Source of the DNA: Gemmatimonas sp.
GTDB lineage: Bacteria > Gemmatimonadota > Gemmatimonadetes > Gemmatimonadales > Gemmatimonadaceae
DNA length: 64,000 bases
Assembly: GCF_031426495.1 (NCBI RefSeq)
Contig: NZ_JANPLK010000078.1
Span: 62,001 to 126,000, forward strand
Reading direction: 5' to 3'
Part shown: positions 16,262 through 24,807 of the stretch, in pieces
Numbering within the stretch: the first letter of the stretch is position 1
How the letters are laid out: every line of letters starts with the position of its first letter
Position numbers and translations under genes: made by a program
The notes under the pieces: model-generated
The model's database searches: none
The model's input: only the letters and a program-made list of their open reading frames with translations
Told to the model about the DNA's origin: nothing

Positions 16262-17179
16262 ATGCGCGTCTCCACGATTCTCGACACCATCGGCCACACG
16301 CCGCACGTGCGCCTGCATCGCTTGTTCGATCCGCGCGTGGAAGTCTGGATGAAACTCGAGCGCGCGAATCCGGGCGGCAGCATCAAGGATCGCATCGCTA
16401 TGGCGATGATCGAGGATGCCGAGCAGCGTGGTGTGCTGACGAAGGACAGCGTGATCATCGAACCGACATCGGGGAACACCGGCATCGGCCTAGCGATGGT
16501 CGCGGCGGTGAAAGGCTACAAGCTGGTGTTGGTGATGCCGGAGTCGATGTCGATTGAACGTCGCAAGCTGATGGCCGCGTACGGCGCGACCTTCGACCTG
16601 ACGCCGCGCGAGAAAGGCATGAAAGGCGCGATCGAGCGCGCCAATGAACTGGCGGCCGAAACGCCAAACGTGTGGATGCCCAACCAGTTCAACAACGAAG
16701 CGAACATCCGTGCGCATGCCATGACGACGGCGCGTGAGATTCTCGCCGACTTTCCCGATGGCGTGGACTATCTGATCACCGGTGTCGGTACCGGCGGTCA
16801 CCTCACGGGCTGTAGCGAGGTGCTGAAGCAGCACTGGCCGGCGATGCAGACGTTCGCGGTGGAGCCGGCCAAATCACCGGTGCTCAGCGGTGGCGCACCG
16901 GGTCCGCATCGCATTCAGGGTGTCGGCGCGGGCTTCATTCCCGACAACCTGCATCGCGACACGATGGACGGCGCAATTCAGGTCACCGAGGAAGAGGCCT
17001 TCGAGTACACGCAGCGGTCGGCGCGTGACGAGGGAATCTTGATCGGCATTTCGAGTGGTGCTTCATTGGCGGCGGTGGCCCAAAAGATTCCCGACATGAT
17101 CGACGGTGCCCGCGTGCTCACGTTCTGCTACGACACCGGCGAACGCTATCTGTCGATCGACGGGCTGTTCCCCGCGTGA
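16262..17179 (+). CDS. cysK: Cysteine synthase A (O-acetylserine sulfhydrylase)
   Basis: A 305-residue PLP enzyme that turns O-acetylserine and sulfide into cysteine. Lys42 in NPGGSIKDR forms the Schiff base; [10 protein letters not shown] is the substrate loop and [10 protein letters not shown] binds the PLP phosphate. It follows cysE, so the two make the cysteine synthase pair. The GTG start of the next gene overlaps its stop (GTGA). Confidence 0.96.
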   Translation: MRVSTILDTIGHTPHVRLHRLFDPRVEVWMKLERANPGGSIKDRIAMAMIEDAEQRGVLTKDSVIIEPTSGNTGIGLAMVAAVKGYKLVLVMPESMSIERRKLMAAYGATFDLTPREKGMKGAIERANELAAETPNVWMPNQFNNEANIRAHAMTTAREILADFPDGVDYLITGVGTGGHLTGCSEVLKQHWPAMQTFAVEPAKSPVLSGGAPGPHRIQGVGAGFIPDNLHRDTMDGAIQVTEEEAFEYTQRSARDEGILIGISSGASLAAVAQKIPDMIDGARVLTFCYDTGERYLSIDGLFPA

Positions 17180-18351
17180 TACGCCTCTTCAGGGCGGTCG
17201 CTGCCGTTGTGTGGTGTGCGCCTGCGCTCGTGCGGGCCCAGGCGTCGGCGCCGGCGCCGGCGTTGAAGATCACGCGCGCCGATCTCGCGGCCGCGTACAT
17301 GCGCGTCGATGCGGCGTATACGCAGCGGGAGAACGCGAAGACGCTGCCCGACAGCCTGCGCGCTCAGGTGAATCGCACGGTCGATCGCGCGGCGTTGAGT
17401 TTCTTCAGCGGACAATTCGGTGCGGCCGTCGGCACCATCGACGCGGCTGCCGCGCAGCTGACCGGCGCGCCGACACTGGGGCCCACGAAACCGACGGGGC
17501 CGCGCTCGCTGAATGGCGCGCCGGTCAGTGCGGCGCGCGACGAGTATCTGGCGCGGCTCGCGGTGGTGGACAGCGCGGGGCCATTGGCGCAGGCGCTGCT
17601 TTCCGCGCGGGAGCGGGCCAAGCTGCTGGTCGATGTACCGTCTCCTGAGAGGAGCGCCGAGTTTCTGAATGACCCCGCACGGTTGTCTCGCGATCTGGCG
17701 CGCGAGGTGAGCGTGCTGGAGCGCGGACGCGATCCGTATATCGGTCTGGTCGGCGATTTCTGGCGCGTGTATCGCGGCGCGAACAACGCGCTGGTGCCCA
17801 TGCGTATCGTGGCACCGCCATCGGCAAATGTGCGCAAGCCGGTGGGCGTGCTGCTGGTGCTGCACGGAGCCGGTGGCGATGAAAACATGTTCGTTGATGC
17901 CTACGGCAGCGGGATCGCCACGAAGCTTGCGGCCGAGCAACGCTTGATTCTGGTCTCGCCGAAAACCGATCTGTTCGGTGTGACGCCGGAACACTTCGAC
18001 GCGCTGATGGTGCTGTTGCGCAACGAGTTCCGCATCGACAGTTCGCGGGTGTACCTGATCGGCCACTCGATGGGTGCCGGCGCCGCCGCACGGCTCGTGC
18101 AAGCGCGCCCGACGCAGTTCGCCGCGGTCGCCCTGCTGGCCGGTGGCAGCCCCATCACGGTGGCGAATGCACCGCCATCACTCTTCGTCGGTGCGGAACT
18201 CGACGGCATCATTCCCGCCGCACGGGTGGAAGCGGCCGCCAAGGCGACGCCGGGTGCCACGTATGAGCTGCTCCGCCACGAAGGCCATCTGCTGATGGTG
18301 GGGAACGGGGTGCGGCGCGCCGTGCCGTGGCTTGTGTCGCACACGCGATAG
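17176..18351 (+). CDS. Exported alpha/beta hydrolase (LpqC/PHB depolymerase-like)
   Basis: A 391-residue hydrolase. A short signal peptide ([15 protein letters not shown]) is followed by a helical region of about 170 residues and the alpha/beta hydrolase core. The oxyanion segment [13 protein letters not shown], nucleophile elbow GHSMG ([12 protein letters not shown]), an acid in [11 protein letters not shown] and histidine in [10 protein letters not shown] complete the triad set. It is coupled to cysK by GTGA overlap, perhaps by chance of operon packing. Natural substrate (ester, polymer) is unknown. Confidence 0.82.
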   Translation: MIRLFRAVAAVVWCAPALVRAQASAPAPALKITRADLAAAYMRVDAAYTQRENAKTLPDSLRAQVNRTVDRAALSFFSGQFGAAVGTIDAAAAQLTGAPTLGPTKPTGPRSLNGAPVSAARDEYLARLAVVDSAGPLAQALLSARERAKLLVDVPSPERSAEFLNDPARLSRDLAREVSVLERGRDPYIGLVGDFWRVYRGANNALVPMRIVAPPSANVRKPVGVLLVLHGAGGDENMFVDAYGSGIATKLAAEQRLILVSPKTDLFGVTPEHFDALMVLLRNEFRIDSSRVYLIGHSMGAGAAARLVQARPTQFAAVALLAGGSPITVANAPPSLFVGAELDGIIPAARVEAAAKATPGATYELLRHEGHLLMVGNGVRRAVPWLVSHTR

Positions 18352-18368
18352 GCGCGCCCCGAAGCACC

Positions 18369-19940
18369 GTGCCGCACTTCTCTCCGATTCTGTTTGGATT
18401 GGCGTTTGCCACCTTGGTGGTGGCGCTGACGGCGTTCGGTCGTCGCTTGCCGATTCCCGCGCCGCTGTTGCAGGTGCTGGCCGGACTCGCGGTCGGATTC
18501 GTGCCCGGCGTGGAGATGCCGACGCTCGATCCCGACGTGGTGTTCTTCGTGTTCCTGCCGCCGATTCTGTGGGCCGCCGCGTTCTTCACGTCGTTCCGCG
18601 AGTTCACCGCGAACCGGCGTGCCATCGGTGGCTTGGCCATCGGACTGGTGCTCGCCACCACGGCCGTCGTCGCGGTGCTCATTCGGATGCTGATTCCCGA
18701 TATGCCGTGGGCGGTCGCCGTCGCCCTCGGCGCCATCGTGTCACCGCCCGATGCCGTGGCGGCCACGGCGGTGGTGTCGCGCTTGCCGGTGCCGGGTCGC
18801 GTGATCGTGATTCTCGAAGGCGAGAGCCTCGTGAACGATGCGTCGGCACTGGTGCTGTATCGCACGGCGGTGGCGGCCGCCGTGACCGGCGCGTTCAGTT
18901 TCGGTGAAGCGCTGGTGCGCTTTTTTCTCGATGCGGGTGTGGGTGTACTGGTGGGCCTCGCCGTGGGCTGGCTCACGATTGCGGTGGCCCGTCGCACGCG
19001 CGATGAACTGGCGGAGACCGTGCTCACGTTGGCCGCGCCGTATGCCGCGTGGGTGCTGGCCGAAACGCTGCACGTATCGGCCGTGCTGGCCTGCGTGGCC
19101 GGCGGCCTCTACGCGCGTCGGCATCTTTCGACCGCAGTGGGGCCGCGCTCGCGCATTCAGTCACGCGCGGTGTGGGACCTGCTGGTGTTCACCCTGAACG
19201 CGCTGATTTTCATTCTCCTGGGCCTGCAGTTCGCGGAGCTCATGCAGCGATCCGGCGTGGCCGCGTTCGACGGCGCCGTGAAGTACGGCGTGCTGCTGGG
19301 CGTCGCGGTCATGGTGGTCCGCCTGATCTGGGTGCCGGTCACCACCATCTGCCGGGAATCGCTGCATCGCGGTCGCATGGTGACGTCGACCGCCGGCAAT
19401 TGGAAGGCGATGTTTCTAGTGTCGTGGACGAGCATGCGTGGCATCGTGTCGCTGGCCACCGCGTTCGCGCTGCCGCTTACGCTCGACAACGGTGCACGAT
19501 TCCCGTATCGCGACGAGGTGATCATCATGACGATGTGCGTCATTCTGGTCACGCTGGTGGTGCAGGGATTGTCGCTGGCGCCGATCATTCGCGCGTTCAA
19601 GTTCGTGCCGGAAGTTGCGCACCACGAAGAGGAACAGATCGCGCGACAGGAAGCGCTGCGCCGCGCGGCCGAGGCACTGGACGACGCATCCCGCGAGCCG
19701 TGGGCCGATCCCGCCGACGTGGAGTGGCTCCGCACGGAGCTGCGCGACCGCCAGCACCGGCACAAGCACGGCCGTCACGTCAATCACGGCAGCCGGTCGC
19801 GTTTACGCTCGCACATGCTGGACGCCGAACGACGGATGCTGCTTCGCCTCCGCAACGAAGGCGCGATCTCCGACGAAGTGCTGCGCACACTCGAGTCGGA
19901 GATCGACCTCGATACGCTGCGCCTCAGCCCTTCGTCGTAA
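18369..19940 (+). CDS. CPA1-family Na+(K+)/H+ antiporter
   Basis: A 523-residue membrane antiporter with 12 or more helices. The ion-binding region ALGAIVSPPDAVAATAVV and the following LEGESLVNDASALVLY are hallmarks of NhaP/NHE proteins. WTSMRGIVSLATAFALPL near residue 360 is another. A charged cytoplasmic tail (about 420-523) is rich in Glu, Arg and His and may regulate transport. The GTG start at 18369 avoids a 25-bp overlap with the hydrolase gene. It ends in a 17-bp tail-to-tail overlap with the Kir-type channel gene. Confidence 0.92.
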   Translation: MPHFSPILFGLAFATLVVALTAFGRRLPIPAPLLQVLAGLAVGFVPGVEMPTLDPDVVFFVFLPPILWAAAFFTSFREFTANRRAIGGLAIGLVLATTAVVAVLIRMLIPDMPWAVAVALGAIVSPPDAVAATAVVSRLPVPGRVIVILEGESLVNDASALVLYRTAVAAAVTGAFSFGEALVRFFLDAGVGVLVGLAVGWLTIAVARRTRDELAETVLTLAAPYAAWVLAETLHVSAVLACVAGGLYARRHLSTAVGPRSRIQSRAVWDLLVFTLNALIFILLGLQFAELMQRSGVAAFDGAVKYGVLLGVAVMVVRLIWVPVTTICRESLHRGRMVTSTAGNWKAMFLVSWTSMRGIVSLATAFALPLTLDNGARFPYRDEVIIMTMCVILVTLVVQGLSLAPIIRAFKFVPEVAHHEEEQIARQEALRRAAEALDDASREPWADPADVEWLRTELRDRQHRHKHGRHVNHGSRSRLRSHMLDAERRMLLRLRNEGAISDEVLRTLESEIDLDTLRLSPSS

Positions 19941-20991
19941 GCTCCGCGGCAGCGGGCACGCTGGTGGTGCCTTCGGGAAGCCGGTCGAGCCGATCGAGGC
20001 GCTCGACGTCGATCGCGATCGATTCGCCAGCCGACTGCGCGAAGATATCGGCGAACTTGGCGTCCCAGGTGACATCGTCCCAGTAGTAGGACGCGCGTAC
20101 GGACACGTGCGTGGAGAACGTCTCCTCGTGCGCCGTGATCAGGATGAGCAGTTCCGCTTCCGCCTCGCGCAGTTGCTGCGGTGTGAATTTGTGCAGCGGA
20201 CTGTCGGCGGTGATCGGATGCACGACCGTCCAATGCAGTGGGAAGACCGCGACCCCGCTGCGTTCCAGCGCCAGCTGATGAAAGTTTCGTTCACGCTTTC
20301 CATCGAACATCTCGTATAACGCGAGACTCACGTCGGCGCGCACATCGGTGAGCTGGCTCGGGAGTTCATTCACGAATCGGAACATCAGTCCGCGTCCGCC
20401 ATCATACGGCGCCACCACGGCGGATTCACTGAAGCGCAGTTGCGCCCGAGGCCGGATGAGTCGGGCCAGCAGCAGTCCACCGGCGAGCACCAGCACCAGC
20501 GGGCCGGTCAACGACTCGATCACCACGACCCAGTTGGCGGTGACCCCCACGGCGTGAATAGCACCGGTGCCGGTGGTCGTGAAAATACCGACGCTGAATA
20601 CGAAGGCGCGCAGGAAGGGATCGGCGATGTCGAGCACCTCCGTCCCTACGAGCGCCCCGGCCGGTAGCGCGGCATAGGCGAGCGCGAAGAGTCCATTCAG
20701 CAACAAGACAGCGCCGAAGACCCACAACACGAACACGACCCAGGGCGCATGCAGGGCGGCGAGATAGAGTCGCTCGGTGCGTTGCGCGCGAAGCCCGTAC
20801 TTGGTGGCGGTGGACGTGCCGTCCCGATTGAACAGGCGACCGCGCGAACGCTGCGCCACCACGCGGCCGAAGCCGAGGTCGTCGCTGGCTGCAGGTAGCG
20901 CGCTCGGTGCGGTCGCCGCGTTTGGCGCGGTCGTCGGCGTCGCGCTGCCCACGTCGGTATCGTCGAACGTGCCGGCGGTCGGAGTAGTCAC
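19924..20991 (-). CDS. Inward-rectifier (KirBac-like) ion channel with non-canonical filter
   Basis: A protein of about 355 residues. The slide-helix region precedes TM1 (PWVVFVLWVFGAVLLLNGLF); the pore helix reads PFLRAFVFSVGIF, then filter T139-T-G-T-G143, TM2 with ESLTGPLVLVLAGGLLLARLIRPRA, and the cytoplasmic Ig-like Kir domain (about 190-340: FRFVNE, HWTVVHPI, YYWDDVTWDAKFADIF). KirBac channels normally carry TVGYG or TIGYG, so this filter lacks both the Val/Ile and Tyr. The N-terminus is uncertain: GTG 20991 avoids overlap with the divergent nitrilase but has no good ribosome site. Confidence 0.85.
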   Translation of the reverse strand: MTTPTAGTFDDTDVGSATPTTAPNAATAPSALPAASDDLGFGRVVAQRSRGRLFNRDGTSTATKYGLRAQRTERLYLAALHAPWVVFVLWVFGAVLLLNGLFALAYAALPAGALVGTEVLDIADPFLRAFVFSVGIFTTTGTGAIHAVGVTANWVVVIESLTGPLVLVLAGGLLLARLIRPRAQLRFSESAVVAPYDGGRGLMFRFVNELPSQLTDVRADVSLALYEMFDGKRERNFHQLALERSGVAVFPLHWTVVHPITADSPLHKFTPQQLREAEAELLILITAHEETFSTHVSVRASYYWDDVTWDAKFADIFAQSAGESIAIDVERLDRLDRLPEGTTSVPAAAELTTKG

Positions 20992-21045
20992 GGCGATCTG
21001 GTTGGAGTTCGCGAGCGGGGACCATCCGAAGATACCGTATGGCCG

Positions 21046-21073
21046 GCCGCGTGGCGCGTGCCGCGTGGCGCGT
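21046..21073 (+). promoter_or_regulatory. Tandem 14-bp repeat before the nitrilase
   Basis: GCCGCGTGGCGCGT occurs twice without a gap (21046-21059 and 21060-21073), overlapping a possible -10 box TAGTAT (21073-21078) nine bases before the nitrilase ATG. It may be an operator or chance GC-rich repeat. Confidence 0.4.
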
Positions 21074-21086
21074 AGTATCGTTGGAG

Positions 21087-22040
21087 ATGACTGCTGATAC
21101 CCTCCGCATCGCCGGCGCACAGATGGCGCCCGTCTGGCTCGACCGCAACGGCACGCTGGCGAAGGTGATCTCGACGATTCACGCCGCTGCTGACGATGGG
21201 GTGCAGCTCCTTGCCTTCCCGGAGGCGTTCGTCCCAGGCTACCCGTGGTGGATCGAGTGGACCGACGGCGCCCGTTTTGATGCGGCCGTGCAGAAGACCT
21301 TGCACGCGCACTATCTCGATCAGGCCGTACAGATCGAAGCCGGACACTTGGGCGACGTATGCGCGGCGGTCCGTGGCCGAAAGATCACGGTCGTGCTGGG
21401 CATCATCGAGCGCCCGCTCGATCGAGGCGGACATAGCGTCTACGCGAGTCTGGTCACGATCGACACGGAGGGTGCGATCGTGAATGTGCATCGCAAGCTC
21501 ATGCCGACCTACGAAGAGCGGCTCAGTTGGGCGCCGGGTGATGGGCACGGTCTGCGCACGTGCCGCGTGGGCGCGTTCACGTTGGGGGCGCTGAACTGCT
21601 GGGAGAACTGGATGCCGCTGGCGCGGGCGAGCTTGTACGGGCAGGGCGAGGATCTCCACGTCGCCATCTGGCCCGGCAGCGTGCGCAACACGGAGGACAT
21701 CACGCGCTTCATGGCGCGCGAGGGACGCTCGTACGTGATGTCGGTGTCAGGGCTGCTGCGACGTGATCAGGTGCCGGAGCAGACGCCGCATTTCGAGCTG
21801 CTGCAGCGCGTGCTCCCCGAGGTGATGGGCGAAGGCGGGACCTGCATCGCCGGTCCCGACGCCCGGTGGATCGTGGCGCCGGTGGCGCATGAGGAGCGTA
21901 TCGTCGTCGCCGACATCGCGCACCGGCGCGTGCGCGAAGAACGGCAGAACTTCGATGCGATGGGGCACTACGGCCGGCCGGATGTGCTGCAGCTCGAGGT
22001 CAACCGCGAGCGCCAGCGTGGGGTACGGTTTCGCGACTGA
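21087..22040 (+). CDS. Nitrilase family carbon-nitrogen hydrolase
   Basis: A 317-residue cytosolic enzyme converting nitriles to acids and ammonia. The Glu-Lys-Cys triad is complete: E46 in LLAFPEAFVPGYPWW, K137 in HRKLMPT, and C171 in GALNCWENWMPLARASLY. The segment PGYPWWIEW and the C-terminal WIVAPV region match aliphatic/aromatic nitrilases rather than amidases. ATG 21087 is used; GGAG abuts it with no spacing, so a leaderless or upstream start is possible. It is divergent from the Kir channel. Confidence 0.93.
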   Translation: MTADTLRIAGAQMAPVWLDRNGTLAKVISTIHAAADDGVQLLAFPEAFVPGYPWWIEWTDGARFDAAVQKTLHAHYLDQAVQIEAGHLGDVCAAVRGRKITVVLGIIERPLDRGGHSVYASLVTIDTEGAIVNVHRKLMPTYEERLSWAPGDGHGLRTCRVGAFTLGALNCWENWMPLARASLYGQGEDLHVAIWPGSVRNTEDITRFMAREGRSYVMSVSGLLRRDQVPEQTPHFELLQRVLPEVMGEGGTCIAGPDARWIVAPVAHEERIVVADIAHRRVREERQNFDAMGHYGRPDVLQLEVNRERQRGVRFRD

Positions 22041-22066
22041 CGCCGGCCACGACGCCGGCCACCATG

Positions 22067-22104
22067 CCGCGCACGACGCCGCGCACGACGCCGCGCACGA
22101 CGCG
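22067..22104. repeat. 12-bp tandem repeat between convergent genes
   Basis: GCCGCGCACGAC-type 12-mers repeat about three times between the nitrilase and the dehydrogenase stop codons. No stem or coding role is apparent. Confidence 0.6.
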
Positions 22105-22106
22105 CG

Positions 22107-23060
22107 TCAGTAGCCCCGTTCGCGGTCGACCACCCACGTCGGCAGTTCGCCACGCTCGAGCGATGCGAGACACTCGAGAAACCCGTGCGCGGCGCCGTCG
22201 ATCGTCGTGAGCCCCGAGATATGCGGCGACACCAACACGCGCGGATCGGTCCAGAGCGGCGAGTCGGCGGGCAATGGCTCTGTGGCGAACACATCGAGCG
22301 CGGCACCGCGGAGCCAGCCGTTGTCGAGCGCTTCCGGCAGCGCGGTCTCCTCGACGACGGAGCCGCGGCCGGCATTCAGCAGCACCGCACCCTGACAGCG
22401 CGACAGCACCTCGCGTGAAATCAGTCCGCGCGAGGCCGGCGTGTCGGGCACGGCTACCACGATCCAGTCGGCGCTGCCCACCAGATTCGCGAGTTCACTC
22501 GACGCATACACCGCACTGAACGCCGCGCTGTTTGCCGTACCGCGGCGCGAAGCGCCGGTCACGTGCACACCCAGCGCGTGCAGCGAGGTCGCGATGGCGC
22601 GGCCGATATCCCCGGTGCCGACGACGAGTGCGTGCGTGCCGGCCACCCGCGCGATGTCGCGTGGCGCCCAGCGTCGCTCGCGCTGTGCTTCGGCCAACTC
22701 CAGGACCTGCAGCTGAATGGCGAAGATGCGTGACACCGCCCATTCGGCGATCATCGGACCGAACGACTCTGGGCTGCGGGTGAGCAGGATGGACGGATCG
22801 AGATCGGACGCCATCCACGAATCGACGCCAGCGCCCGTGCACTGGATCCAGCGCACGTTGCCCATATCCGACACCGACGGTGGCCGCTTGAAGCCGATAT
22901 AGGCCTCGGCCCACTCGAGGTCATCGGCCGAGATGTCGGTAAACACCTTGCCACGCAGTTCGAGGTCGGGACGACGCGCGCGAATCGAGTCGGCGATTCC
23001 GGCATGCGCGTTAGCGCCGATGGCGATGCGACGCGGAGCAAACGGAAGCGGGAAGGTCAT
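22107..23060 (-). CDS. D-isomer-specific 2-hydroxyacid dehydrogenase
   Basis: A 317-residue NAD(P)-linked enzyme. The Rossmann motif is VVGTGDIGRAIA, then VVAVPDTPASRGLISREVL, NAGRGSVVEETAL, and the catalytic region ALDVFATEPLPADSPLW with the His in SPHISG. The N-terminal half has the usual catalytic-domain fold (WIQCTGAGVDSW). It reduces 2-oxoacids or oxidises D-2-hydroxyacids. It is last in the peptide-import operon; its ATG shares one base with the stop of dppC-like gene (TGATG). Confidence 0.92.
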   Translation of the reverse strand: MTFPLPFAPRRIAIGANAHAGIADSIRARRPDLELRGKVFTDISADDLEWAEAYIGFKRPPSVSDMGNVRWIQCTGAGVDSWMASDLDPSILLTRSPESFGPMIAEWAVSRIFAIQLQVLELAEAQRERRWAPRDIARVAGTHALVVGTGDIGRAIATSLHALGVHVTGASRRGTANSAAFSAVYASSELANLVGSADWIVVAVPDTPASRGLISREVLSRCQGAVLLNAGRGSVVEETALPEALDNGWLRGAALDVFATEPLPADSPLWTDPRVLVSPHISGLTTIDGAAHGFLECLASLERGELPTWVVDRERGY

Positions 23061-23863
23061 CAGGCGAGTTGGCGTTGAGTCGGAGACGAACCGATGGCGT
23101 CGCCGACCGCATTGCAGGCGAGCACCGTGGCAAAGATGAACAGACCAGGGAAGATGGCGAGCCAGGGCTCGCTGGTCATCGCCGTCTGCGCCTGATACAA
23201 CATGTTGCCCCAGCTGGCCGTCGGCGGCTGCACGCCGACGCCGAAGAAGCTCATCGTGCTTTCCAGCAGAATGCCGCGCCCGATGGCCAGCGTGGTGGCA
23301 ACCGTGGCCGCGGGAATGATGCCGGGGACGATGTGGCGCACGATCACCGCCACCGGATTCGCACCAATCGCCCGCGCGGCCTGCACGAAATCGAGCGACG
23401 ACAACGACTGCACTTCGGCGCGGACCACCCGCGCCGTTTCCATCCATCCAGCGGCAGCGACCAACAGGATCAGCATCGGCACGCCCGGCTGCAGCACAGC
23501 CGCGCCCAGCATAAGCAGCGGAAGACGCGGAATGGCGAGCATCGCATCGGTGGCGCGCATGAGCACATCGTCGACCAAGCGACCGGCGTATCCGGCCACC
23601 GCGCCGACGGCGACACCGATTGCTGCGCTCATGAGTGCCGACAACACGCCAATCGCGAGCGAGACGCGAGCGCCCACCAGTACGCGCGTGAGCACGTCGC
23701 GCCCGAGTTCATCGGTGCCGAACCAATGCACCAACGACGGCGCGGCGCGACGGTTGGCGAGGTCGAGCGCATCGGCGGCGAATGGCGCCAGATACGGGGC
23801 CAGCAGCGACGCCACCACGAGCGTGGCGAGAAAGAGCAAGCCGCCTCGAGGTCCCGCCTTCAT
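23060..23863 (-). CDS. Peptide-type ABC transporter permease (DppC-like)
   Basis: A 267-residue inner-membrane permease. It has the DppC/OppC N-terminal HWFGTDELGRDVLTRVL segment, six helices and the EAA loop around AARAIGANPVAVIVRHIVPGIIP. It pairs with the DppB-like protein upstream (ATGA overlap) to import peptides or similar solutes. No ATPase gene is in the operon, so it must use one from elsewhere or be an exaptation. Confidence 0.9.
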   Translation of the reverse strand: MKAGPRGGLLFLATLVVASLLAPYLAPFAADALDLANRRAAPSLVHWFGTDELGRDVLTRVLVGARVSLAIGVLSALMSAAIGVAVGAVAGYAGRLVDDVLMRATDAMLAIPRLPLLMLGAAVLQPGVPMLILLVAAAGWMETARVVRAEVQSLSSLDFVQAARAIGANPVAVIVRHIVPGIIPAATVATTLAIGRGILLESTMSFFGVGVQPPTASWGNMLYQAQTAMTSEPWLAIFPGLFIFATVLACNAVGDAIGSSPTQRQLA

Positions 23864-24807
23864 AGGGTGCCCCGAGTGCGCGGGTCGATGGTGCGCACCG
23901 CGATATCGGCCAAGAGGTTGAGCACCATCACCGCGATCGCGCCGCACATGAGAAAGGCCATCAGCACGGGATAATCGCGCTTGACGAGCGACTCGGTGAA
24001 CAAACTGCCCACGCCGGGCCACGCGAACACGCTCTCGGTGACGACCGCACCAGACGCCATCATCGCGGCGTCGAGCAGCACGACGGTAATGAACGGGCCG
24101 AGCGCATTGGGCAGCGCATGACGCAACAGGACGCCGCGCTCGGAGACGCCGCGCACCCGTGCCGCATTCATGAACGGCCGGCCAATCGTTTCGCGCATGG
24201 CCCGGCGCAGATAGCGCGACCATGCCGCCGCCTGCACGGCAGCGAGTACAACCACCGGGAGCACGAGGTGTGCGATACGATCGGCGAACGAACTGGCGCC
24301 GAACGACGCGCGACCCGACGACGGCAACCAGCCCAGCGTGATCGCGAAGACCAGCTGCAGTAGCAAGCCGAACCAGAACACCGGCAGGGAGATGCCCGCT
24401 ACGGCACCAAACGAGGTGATGCGATCGAACAGGCGATGCACCGACGCCAGCACGCCGACCGGCAGCGCGAGACAGAGCGCCAGCAGCGTACTCGCGCCCA
24501 CCAGTTCGAGGGTGGCGGGCACGCGCTCGATCACGCGGTCGAGCACGGGACGGCCGTCGGCAAAACTGTAGCCCCAGTCGCCGCGCACGAATGCCGAAAG
24601 CCACGAGAAGTACTGCGCCGCCAGCGGACGATCGAGCCCCATCGCGGCGCGTAGGCGTTCGATGTCCTGCGGCCGGACATTCGGATTCTCGAGATAGGCC
24701 GCCAGCGGACCGCCGGGCACCGCCTGCAACAGGGCGAACACCAGCACCGAGATGAGGACCAGCAGCGGAATACTCTGCAGCACCCGCCGCACGATCATGC
24801 CACCCAT
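23860..24807 (-). CDS. Peptide-type ABC transporter permease (DppB-like)
   Basis: A 315-residue permease with the DppB N-terminus RRVLQSIPLLVLISVLVFAL, a large periplasmic loop holding GDWGYSF and the EAA region RVRGVSERGVLLRHALPNALGP. The ATG at 24807 shares a base with the stop of the substrate-binding protein gene (TGATG); an ATG three codons later (24798) is also possible. Forms a heterodimer with the DppC-like protein. Confidence 0.9.
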   Translation of the reverse strand: MGGMIVRRVLQSIPLLVLISVLVFALLQAVPGGPLAAYLENPNVRPQDIERLRAAMGLDRPLAAQYFSWLSAFVRGDWGYSFADGRPVLDRVIERVPATLELVGASTLLALCLALPVGVLASVHRLFDRITSFGAVAGISLPVFWFGLLLQLVFAITLGWLPSSGRASFGASSFADRIAHLVLPVVVLAAVQAAAWSRYLRRAMRETIGRPFMNAARVRGVSERGVLLRHALPNALGPFITVVLLDAAMMASGAVVTESVFAWPGVGSLFTESLVKRDYPVLMAFLMCGAIAVMVLNLLADIAVRTIDPRTRGTL

